Source: Spirosomataceae bacterium
GTDB lineage: Bacteria > Bacteroidota > Bacteroidia > Cytophagales > Spirosomataceae
DNA length: 5,516 nucleotides
Direction of reading: 5' to 3'
Assembly (NCBI GenBank): GCA_030731175.1
Contig: JANQUM010000309.1
Coordinates: 13,108 to 18,623 of the forward strand
A model generated the notes under the pieces. That model was not told the origin of the DNA. It saw nothing but the letters and a program-made list of their open reading frames with translations, and searched no databases. Below, one piece after another: positions 1 through 5,516 of the stretch (the stretch's first letter is position 1; each line of letters begins with the position of its first letter). The position numbers were made by a program, and so were the translations under genes.

Positions 1-315
1 CCACGCCGCAGCAAAGCCACAGAGCCGTGGCAAGGGTAAAAATTGATTTCATTTTGGGTTATTATAGGTTCACTCTATTCAGAATTAGTAGCAAGTTAAT
101 ACAATATGAATCAATGTTGAATTATCTGCCCATAATAATTACTCAACGTATTGATTATAAGTTTTTTATCAGCTACGTTGTGAGAAGAGTAAAAAACCGC
201 GGCCGAGATATGCGATCGCTGGCAAGGCATAATTATCTGATAATCTGGGTGAACCTTAGCAAATAGCGATTTGTTTGAAATGCATAATGTCTTTTCTTTA
301 CTAAAAATAATACTC
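1..315. other. Leader region upstream of bshC, no convincing gene
   Basis: The first ~36 bases are GC-rich and the rest is strongly AT-rich, which suggests a coding-to-noncoding boundary near position 46. All three forward frames are open at the left edge. The frame ending at TGA 44-46 reads as a short basic tail (HAAAKPQSRGKGKN), a plausible C-terminus of an upstream gene, but it is too short to identify. A small dyad, GCCAC-6 nt-GTGGC, lies at 16-31. A forward frame stays open to 266 and a minus-strand frame is open across about 118-260, but neither has a recognisable domain. Palindromic sites cluster at 197-219 (CCGCGG, then GCGATCGC at 212-219). No clear Bacteroidota promoter (TTTG, about 19 nt, TAnnTTTG) is visible, although bshC transcription presumably begins here. 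Confidence 0.5.
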
Positions 316-1866
316 GTGGAAGTTAATTGTCAACGCATCGGTCTTTCTGAAACCAACTTATTTTCAGACGTATTCTTGGCTTATATTAACCAGGAAGCGG
401 TGTTAAAAGGCTTTTCTAACCACTTTCCAACAATTGAAAATTTCGATAAGTACATAAAAGAGCGTGCGTTTACTTCTCAAAACAGAAAAACGCTCGTTGA
501 TGCCTTAAAAACGCAATACCAGCACCTGCAAAATTCGCCTGACTTGTCCGTTTTATTAGACGAAAAAACGTTTACCGTCACCACGGGGCATCAACTCAAC
601 ATTTTTACCGGACCACTGTATATTATCTATAAAATCGTGACGACGATTAAATTGGCTCGTGAACTGAAAGCGAAATATCCTGAGTACAATTTCGTGCCGA
701 TATATTGGATGGCGAGTGAAGACCACGATTTTGAAGAAATTGCTTCGTTTTACTTAAACGGAAATAAGCACACCTGGAAAACAACCCAAAGCGGAGCGGT
801 TGGTAGAATGAACCCGCAAGAAATGAAAGGTTTATTGTCTCCATTTTCTGACGATTTTTCTCTTTTCAAAAAGGCTTATCTTAACAATAATACACTCGCT
901 GACGCCGTGCGGCAATACATGCACGAGCTTTTCGGCGGAGAAGGCTTGATAACGCTTGACGCTGACGACCGAAATTTGAAGGCGGAATTTGCCGAGGTGA
1001 TGCGAGACGATATTTTTAATCAATCTGCTGCTGATGCCGTGAAAAAAACATCTGAGGAGTTAGAAGCTTTAGGCTTCAAAACGCAGATTCAAGCCCGTGA
1101 AATTAACTTTTTTTATTTAGAAAACGGAGTGCGGGAACGGCTTGTAGAAGAAAACGGTGAGATTTTAGTGAATAATACTCAGACCCGCTTTACAAAATCT
1201 GAAATCGAAGAATTGATTGCAAATGAGCCTGAAAAGTTCAGTCCAAACGTGGTACTTCGCCCATTGTATCAAGAAGTAATTTTGCCAAACCTTGCGTACA
1301 TCGGAGGGCCGTCGGAAGTGCCGTATTGGTTGCAGTTGAAAGGAGTTTTTGAGTATTATAAAGTTGATTTTCCAGCGTTGATTCCCCGCAATTTTGCGTT
1401 GGTAATAAATGCTTCGGCGAAGCAAAAAATGGAAAAACTTGGCGTTGCTTCTGAAGAACTTTTTACTAATGATGTTACGCTTCGTCGGTCGTTTGTAGCT
1501 CGGCAATCCACAAATTCGTTGAGTCTTTCGACAGAAATGGAGCAATTTGCGGCATTATTTCAGGAAATTACCCGAAAAGGTACGGCAATTGACCCTACGC
1601 TAACGGCTACGGTTGCCGCCGCCCAAACCCGAATAACGAAGCAATTATTACAACTTGAAAAACGGTTGATTCGGGGCGAAGAGCGTAATTTTGAATCTTC
1701 GATTGAGCAGCTTCGCAACCTGAAAGAAAAACTTTTCCCGAACGGGACGCCGCAAGAACGCAAGGCGAATTTGATGGATTTCTACCTTAATGATGCTGAT
1801 TTCATCAACCGTCTTTTCGCTGCTTTTAACCCGCTTGACTTCCGATTTAATTTGCTGTTTGTGTAA
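316..1866 (+). CDS. bshC: Bacillithiol biosynthesis cysteine-adding enzyme BshC
   Basis: BshC is the cytoplasmic enzyme assigned to the last step of bacillithiol synthesis, joining cysteine to glucosaminyl-malate made by BshA and BshB. Bacillithiol is the main low-molecular-weight thiol in many Firmicutes and Bacteroidota. Three family hallmarks are visible, numbered from the GTG start: TGHQLNIFTGPLY near residues 90-102, PIYWMASEDHDFEEI near 128-142, and LRPLYQE...YIGGPSEVPYW near 314-338. They lie in the Rossmann-like core. A charged helical stretch near 420-475 fits the family's coiled-coil dimerisation arm. The C-terminus (FYLN...FNPLDFRFNLLF) is the usual Bacteroidota ending, so the gene is complete at about 516 residues. 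GTG at 316 is preferred because the family starts just before the V-x-C-Q segment; TTG 271 or ATG 280 would add 15 or 12 residues of hydrophobic, unrelated-looking sequence. No Shine-Dalgarno is seen. No bshA or bshB lies in the window. Identity is very secure, the start less so. Confidence 0.95.
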   Translation: MEVNCQRIGLSETNLFSDVFLAYINQEAVLKGFSNHFPTIENFDKYIKERAFTSQNRKTLVDALKTQYQHLQNSPDLSVLLDEKTFTVTTGHQLNIFTGPLYIIYKIVTTIKLARELKAKYPEYNFVPIYWMASEDHDFEEIASFYLNGNKHTWKTTQSGAVGRMNPQEMKGLLSPFSDDFSLFKKAYLNNNTLADAVRQYMHELFGGEGLITLDADDRNLKAEFAEVMRDDIFNQSAADAVKKTSEELEALGFKTQIQAREINFFYLENGVRERLVEENGEILVNNTQTRFTKSEIEELIANEPEKFSPNVVLRPLYQEVILPNLAYIGGPSEVPYWLQLKGVFEYYKVDFPALIPRNFALVINASAKQKMEKLGVASEELFTNDVTLRRSFVARQSTNSLSLSTEMEQFAALFQEITRKGTAIDPTLTATVAAAQTRITKQLLQLEKRLIRGEERNFESSIEQLRNLKEKLFPNGTPQERKANLMDFYLNDADFINRLFAAFNPLDFRFNLLFV

Positions 1867-2149
1867 ATGAAATTTAAAGACCGCGGGATATCTATCGCAC
1901 CATTCAAATAATTTTCAGTGAGGCAGTTAGTTCATGGTTTGACCGCTCAAATTATAGAAACTAAGCGTATCACTTTGTAGTTTTTGAATCCTGTGTTATT
2001 TTCCTCAAAGCTCAACTTCTTTCCGCTCACCCGAACCGTATCTAAATCAGCGGTTATTATTTAGGGCTTGCCGCAAGTGAAATACTTCTCACAATAGTTA
2101 GTGACTAACCCACTCATTAATGGTCAGAACAACAAAACAAAACCATTTA
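1867..2149. other. Intergenic region between bshC and the lipoprotein gene
   Basis: These 283 bases contain no convincing gene and no hairpin plus T-tract terminator for bshC. A 14-codon frame starts one base after the bshC stop (1867-1911), with nothing to support it. A minus-strand frame at 1947-2060 is open for 37 codons and reads protein-like, but has no ATG. A weak promoter candidate is TTTG at 1974-1977, a 19-nt spacer, then TATTTTCC at 1997-2004, which matches the Bacteroidota -7 consensus TAnnTTTG only partly. Small dyads cluster at 2067-2109. The final bases before the lipoprotein ATG are A-rich, as is usual for translation initiation in this phylum. Confidence 0.5.
2067..2109. promoter_or_regulatory. 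Cluster of small inverted repeats, possible operator
   Basis: Three dyads are read directly from the sequence: CTTGC-C-GCAAG at 2067-2077, AAGT-5 nt-ACTT at 2075-2087, and GTTAGT-G-ACTAAC at 2097-2109. The last is a perfect 6-bp hyphenated palindrome 40 bp before the preferred lipoprotein start. Such sites could bind a dimeric regulator of the lipoprotein gene. They match no operator I can name, and the shorter ones are near chance expectation, so the regulatory role is inference. Confidence 0.25.
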
Positions 2150-3406
2150 ATGAGAAAATTCAATTTTACAAGCCTTGCAGTTACCCTTATTGTGAGCAGT
2201 GTCTTATTTGCAGCGTGTACCGAGTTGGTAGATCCAGTTCCTTCGCTTCCAAACGCCCCAGCGGTATCTTTAGAAGCGGGGCAGGGCGTTCTAAGTCAAG
2301 ATGCGTCTGTTAATGCCGGAACAGAATTTAGTGTCAATCTCAAAAGTTCGGGCGTTGATAGTCCTTTAAAAGTACTTACAATTCAAGAAGCCGGAACAAC
2401 CATTCCTTTGGAACGAATTAAAATTAACGGCGTAGCAGCATCATCAAACCCGATTTTGCTTTTTGGAAATGACAAGACAAACCTTAACTACACCATCACG
2501 GTAGCTGCCCATACCGATCTTTCCACAAAAACCTACACGTTTATTGTAGAAGATGATGCAGGTCTTAGAGCAAATAAAAGCATCAGTATTACCACTGTTG
2601 GGGTAGCTCCAACATTAGTGTTAGTATCGGCAGATAGTTTGAATATTGCACCAGATGCTCTCTTTTCAAACGCTTTTAAAGTAACCAAAGGCACATCACC
2701 ACTCAAAACAATAGAAGTGCAAGAAAACGGTGTTAAAATCAGTGATTTAAACAGGATTTCGTACGACCAATTCCTGAATAAATTTACCGCAAATCCGCAA
2801 CCGATTGCTGACGGTGATAAAAATGTTTTTGAAAAAAGAATAACCATTAATTCTCCGCTCACATCAGGTCGGTACGTATATAATTTCATTTTTACGGATG
2901 AAACTGGACTATCTCAATCAAAGAGCATTGTTGTTATCGTTGGTACTAATATTGAGCTTATGGAAGGGATATTACTCAATGCCGCTGGGCCATCAGGAAC
3001 GGGCGGTCTTGACCTTGACACAGGAGCAGGAACAGGCTCGCTTAATGCTGCTGCCGAAATCAGAGATCAGGGAATTGATAACGCAAAACCTTTTGCCACT
3101 AACTGGAAACAGCAGATTTCGGGAGCAAACGGCTCGGTTGTAAAGTACATCGTAAGAGGTCAAAATGGCATCTCGGATAATTTCTCTTTTGATAGCGTAA
3201 AGAGCAAAGAAGAAATTAAAGGTTTGTTTGACAACGGAGTTGCGTTTACACAAACAAGCGGCGGAACGCTAATAAGTAACCAAATTGCCGCCGGAAATCT
3301 ACTCGTGGTCAATAACGGAACAAAGTATTATTTGCTTGAAATAAAATCAGTGAATGTAACCGCAGCAGATAACGGAGACAACTACGTAATTGACATCAAA
3401 AAATAA
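2150..3406 (+). CDS. Lipoprotein with two Ig-like repeats and a distinct C-terminal domain
   Basis: The 418-residue product starts with a lipoprotein signal peptide: MRK, a hydrophobic core, then LFAAC with the lipidated cysteine at residue 23, so it should be anchored in the outer or inner membrane. ATG 2150 is preferred over the in-frame ATG 2120, which would put ten polar residues before the signal. Two homologous segments follow, near residues 71-151 and 183-265. Each contains SPLK...QE-x-G-x-x-I...RI and ends in a Y-x-F-I-x-x-[DE]-[DE]-x-GL...KSI strand pattern, as in Ig-like or cadherin-like beta-sandwiches. A third part, near 270-418, begins with a Gly/Asp-rich stretch (GLDLDTGAGTGS), carries a W-K-Q-Q segment and ends in YVIDIKK. 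It resembles C-terminal parts of uncharacterised Bacteroidota lipoproteins. Cys is followed by TELVD, a weak match to the acidic surface-export signal of this phylum. No catalytic motif is seen. A binding or adhesion role at the cell surface is a guess. Confidence 0.85.
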   Translation: MRKFNFTSLAVTLIVSSVLFAACTELVDPVPSLPNAPAVSLEAGQGVLSQDASVNAGTEFSVNLKSSGVDSPLKVLTIQEAGTTIPLERIKINGVAASSNPILLFGNDKTNLNYTITVAAHTDLSTKTYTFIVEDDAGLRANKSISITTVGVAPTLVLVSADSLNIAPDALFSNAFKVTKGTSPLKTIEVQENGVKISDLNRISYDQFLNKFTANPQPIADGDKNVFEKRITINSPLTSGRYVYNFIFTDETGLSQSKSIVVIVGTNIELMEGILLNAAGPSGTGGLDLDTGAGTGSLNAAAEIRDQGIDNAKPFATNWKQQISGANGSVVKYIVRGQNGISDNFSFDSVKSKEEIKGLFDNGVAFTQTSGGTLISNQIAAGNLLVVNNGTKYYLLEIKSVNVTAADNGDNYVIDIKK

Positions 3407-3429
3407 GTTTTTCAGCTTTTGATATTCTT

Positions 3430-3464
3430 AGCACTGCCGAACCTCGTTTTCGGCAGTGCTTTTT
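3430..3464 (+). terminator. Rho-independent terminator after the lipoprotein gene
   Basis: A perfect 12-bp stem, AGCACTGCCGAA (3430-3441) with TTCGGCAGTGCT (3449-3460), encloses a 7-nt loop and runs into five consecutive T residues (3460-3464). It begins 23 bp after the lipoprotein stop codon. There is no T-tract on the opposite strand, so it acts in the + direction and insulates the ABC exporter gene from lipoprotein transcription. Confidence 0.93.
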
Positions 3465-3485
3465 GTTACTGGCCATTCAATTACG

Positions 3486-3498
3486 TGGAACACTTCCA
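3486..3498. promoter_or_regulatory. Small dyad TGGAA-CAC-TTCCA before the ABC exporter
   Basis: A perfect 5-bp hyphenated palindrome lies between the terminator and the exporter start, 52 bp before the ATG. The exporter's promoter must lie in the 86 bp after the terminator unless there is read-through, so the position would suit an operator. No clear -33/-7 pair is visible, and a 5-bp dyad can occur by chance. Confidence 0.18.
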
Positions 3499-3550
3499 TT
3501 CGGCAAAACGTTAAATACCCACGAAATAGAAATAAGACTTTAAAGCATAA

Positions 3551-5374
3551 ATGGCGAAGCAAAGAAAGAGTTTTTTCGATGGAGGAGATTCCGAAGAAAA
3601 ACGAAAAAAGATAAGTAAAGAAGGACTAAGCAAAGCAAAACGGTTATTCAAGTTCGTTTTGCCTTACAAATGGACGTTCGCTATCGGAATGGTGTTTCTC
3701 GTTTTATCGAGTGCCACTACGCTCAGTTTCCCAATGTTAATCGGCGAAATGACGAAGGTTATTGAAGGAAACTCTGATTATACACTAAATGAGGTCACGC
3801 TATTTTTTGGAGGAATCCTCATCTTGCAAGGCATTTTCTCGTTTTTTAGGGTGTATTACTTCGCTCAAGTAAGCGAAAGAACCGCCGCCGATATCCGCAA
3901 AACCGTTTATAGTAAATTTATTACGCTACCCATTACGTTTTTTGAGCAACGCCGGGTTGGAGAATTAACGAGCCGTTTGACTTCAGATGTTTCTTCGATT
4001 CAAAACGTGATGTCCATTACACTTGCCGAGTTTTTTCGTCAAATTGCTACGTTAATCGTCGGTGTTTCACTAATTCTTTATTTATCGTGGAAGTTGACGC
4101 TTTTCATGCTCGCCACGTTTCCTGTATTGGTGGTTTCGGCGTTATTTTTCGGAAAATACATCCGCAAATTCTCGAAAAAAGCTCAGGATAAACTCGCTGA
4201 AGCGAACGTAATTGTTGAAGAGACTTTGCAGTCGGTAAACGTAGTAAAAGCGTTCACTAATGAGCGTTTAGAAATCGGGCGTTACGGAAATGCCTTGGCT
4301 GATGTGGTGAATGTAGCCTTAAAAGCCGCCACGCTGCGTGGAGCTTTCATCACCTTTTTTATCGTCGGGATGTTCGGAGGTATTGTTGCCGTGGTTTGGT
4401 ACGGTGGTCAACTTGTATTGGATGGTGAAATGCAACTTTCGGATTTACTTACCTTCTTATTTTACACAGTATTTATCGGTGGTTCAATGGGTGGTTTGGG
4501 CGACATTTACGGGCAACTGCAAGGTAGTCTGGGAGCTTCAGAACGGTTGATGGAAATTTTGGAAGAAGATTCCGAAGTAGAAACCGAAAATGTGATTCAA
4601 CCACTTGATTTACGAGGAAACATCAGCTATAAAAACGTGCAATTTAGTTACCCGACTCGCTCGGATATTCCGGTGCTAAAAGGGATTGATTTAGAGATAA
4701 AATCAGGAGATAAAATTGCGTTAGTTGGACAAAGCGGAGCTGGAAAATCAACCATTGTACAGCTTTTGATGAAGATGTATCCGCTCAATGGCGGAAATAT
4801 AACAATTGCAGGAAACGACATTACTGACCTGAATGTCAGTAGTTTACGAAGTAACCTCGCTATCGTGCCACAAGAAGTAATGCTTTTTGGGGGAACAATT
4901 TACGAAAACATCAGCTACGGAAAACCCGACGCCACCGCCACCGAAGTAGCCGAAGCCGCCGAACGAGCAAACGCCACGGAATTTATTAACGGTTTTCCCG
5001 AAAAATTTGAAACCGTAGTAGGAGAAAGAGGCGTAAAATTATCAGGCGGACAACGCCAACGAATCGCAATTGCCAGAGCTATTCTAAAAGATCCGGCGAT
5101 TTTATTATTAGACGAAGCCACGAGTGCCTTAGATTCTGAATCTGAAAAATTGGTGCAGGATGCGTTGGACGAATTAATGAAAAACCGCACAACGATTATC
5201 ATAGCCCACCGCTTGGCAACTATCCGCAACGTAGATAAAATTTACGTGTTAAAAGACGGTGAAATTATTGAATCAGGAAGCCATGAAGAATTGATTTTGA
5301 ACACTGAAGGGAATTACGCAAATTTGGTTAAACTTCAGTTTGAACGCAACGTGGCGGAAGAAGTGATTTCCTAA
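3551..5374 (+). CDS. ABC exporter, fused membrane domain and ATPase (MsbA/ABCB-like half transporter)
   Basis: This 607-residue inner-membrane protein is a type IV ABC exporter that should work as a homodimer, using ATP to move a substrate out of the cytoplasm. A Lys-rich cytoplasmic lead-in (about 1-38) precedes six membrane segments near 40-64, 82-105, 160-181, 183-201, 263-286 and 297-317. The nucleotide-binding domain is complete: A-loop Tyr367, Walker A GQSGAGKST (393-401, Lys399), Q-loop Gln441, X-loop GERGVK followed by signature LSGGQ (497-501), Walker B ILLLDE with catalytic Glu522, D-loop SALD (525-528) and switch His553. Both sites of a homodimer would therefore be active. Length and order match MsbA, LmrA and mitochondrial ABCB types. 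The substrate (lipid A, another lipid, drug or peptide) cannot be told from sequence, so no symbol is given. No Shine-Dalgarno precedes the ATG; the leader is A/T-rich. The only neighbour clue is the Fur-like gene 95 bp downstream. Confidence 0.95.
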   Translation: MAKQRKSFFDGGDSEEKRKKISKEGLSKAKRLFKFVLPYKWTFAIGMVFLVLSSATTLSFPMLIGEMTKVIEGNSDYTLNEVTLFFGGILILQGIFSFFRVYYFAQVSERTAADIRKTVYSKFITLPITFFEQRRVGELTSRLTSDVSSIQNVMSITLAEFFRQIATLIVGVSLILYLSWKLTLFMLATFPVLVVSALFFGKYIRKFSKKAQDKLAEANVIVEETLQSVNVVKAFTNERLEIGRYGNALADVVNVALKAATLRGAFITFFIVGMFGGIVAVVWYGGQLVLDGEMQLSDLLTFLFYTVFIGGSMGGLGDIYGQLQGSLGASERLMEILEEDSEVETENVIQPLDLRGNISYKNVQFSYPTRSDIPVLKGIDLEIKSGDKIALVGQSGAGKSTIVQLLMKMYPLNGGNITIAGNDITDLNVSSLRSNLAIVPQEVMLFGGTIYENISYGKPDATATEVAEAAERANATEFINGFPEKFETVVGERGVKLSGGQRQRIAIARAILKDPAILLLDEATSALDSESEKLVQDALDELMKNRTTIIIAHRLATIRNVDKIYVLKDGEIIESGSHEELILNTEGNYANLVKLQFERNVAEEVIS

Positions 5375-5469
5375 AACACAAGCAAGAGCAAAGAGGACAA
5401 AATAAGGACGATCGGCGTAAATGTTTTTTGCCTTTAATCTTTCATCCTTTCTCTTTTTTCTCAAAAGAC

Positions 5470-5516
5470 ATGAGTGTAACAAAAACCCTTTTAAAAACGC
5501 ATAACCTACGGCTGAC
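5470..5516 (+). CDS. N-terminus of a Fur-family-like regulator, cut by the window end
   Basis: Only 15 codons and two bases are present: MSVTKTLLKTHNLRL followed by AC, which must encode Thr. The pattern L-L-K-x-H-x-L-R-x-T is the typical start of Fur, Zur and PerR proteins, where this first helix leads into the winged-helix DNA-binding domain. Fur-family proteins are cytoplasmic repressors that sense iron, zinc or peroxide. The ATG lies 95 bp after the exporter stop, with no hairpin terminator between, so co-transcription is possible. The leader (5440-5462) is a nearly pure pyrimidine tract with no Shine-Dalgarno. With so few residues, the open frame is fairly safe but the family call is tentative and the metal cannot be inferred. 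Confidence 0.6.
   Translation, partial: MSVTKTLLKTHNLRL

Noticed and set aside
212..219. GCGATCGC, the cyanobacterial HIP1 octamer
   Set aside because: It occurs once in the window and the genes point to Bacteroidota, so a single copy has no meaning as a HIP1 signal.
118..260. Minus-strand frame with a 39-codon ATG-initiated segment (MPCQRSHISAAVFYSSH...)
   Set aside because: It reads somewhat protein-like but is short, is not recognisable, and lies in a region where several frames are open. It could be a remnant, but nothing in the sequence decides it.
27..266. Open forward frame of 79 codons beginning with GTG
   Set aside because: It is open from the left edge, AT-rich, rich in Ile, Tyr and Arg with no domain or signal, and ends shortly before bshC. 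An antisense frame is open over part of the same stretch, so openness alone is weak evidence here.
1165..1545. 126-codon antisense open frame inside bshC
   Set aside because: The + strand here encodes conserved BshC motifs; the antisense product is rich in Arg, Phe and Ile, as expected of a shadow frame.
1867..1911. 14-codon frame starting right after the bshC stop
   Set aside because: It is too short, has no detectable family, and shares bases with the CCGCGG/GATAT motif, which explains it equally well.
5375..5469. Purine-rich then pyrimidine-rich stretch after the ABC gene, considered as a terminator or hairpin
   Set aside because: The two tracts pair only imperfectly, with many mismatches, and there is no compact GC stem followed by a T-tract.

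Overview
The window looks like an ordinary chromosomal segment of a Bacteroidota bacterium, most likely from the Cytophagales. The grounds are a bacillithiol-type BshC of the Bacteroidota form, a lipoprotein with Ig-like repeats typical of that phylum, A/T-rich leaders without Shine-Dalgarno sequences before every start, and a moderate-to-low GC content. The assignment comes from reading protein features, not from a search.

Layout, all genes on the + strand: (1) 1-315 is a leader with no convincing gene; its first ~45 bases may be the tail of an upstream gene. (2) 316-1866 is bshC, the last enzyme of bacillithiol synthesis, with a probable GTG start. (3) 1867-2149 is an intergenic region with a short coding-like minus-strand remnant and a cluster of small dyads. 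(4) 2150-3406 encodes a surface or periplasmic lipoprotein with two tandem Ig-like repeats and a distinct C-terminal domain. It is closed by a strong intrinsic terminator at 3430-3464. (5) 3551-5374 encodes a complete half-size ABC exporter with a fused membrane domain and ATPase. (6) 5470 to the window end holds the first 15 codons of a gene whose N-terminus resembles Fur-family metal or peroxide regulators.

The genes seem to be at least three transcription units. The terminator separates the lipoprotein from the ABC exporter, and 283 bp separate bshC from the lipoprotein. The exporter and the Fur-like gene, 95 bp apart with no visible terminator, may be co-transcribed. A link between bacillithiol (thiol and metal buffering), the exporter and a Fur-type regulator is possible but rests only on proximity. 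I found no CRISPR array, tRNA, rRNA, insertion sequence, phage module or defence cassette, and nothing that amounts to a new multi-gene system. The points most worth a second look are the lipoprotein architecture, the small dyads upstream of it, and the related motif pair flanking bshC.
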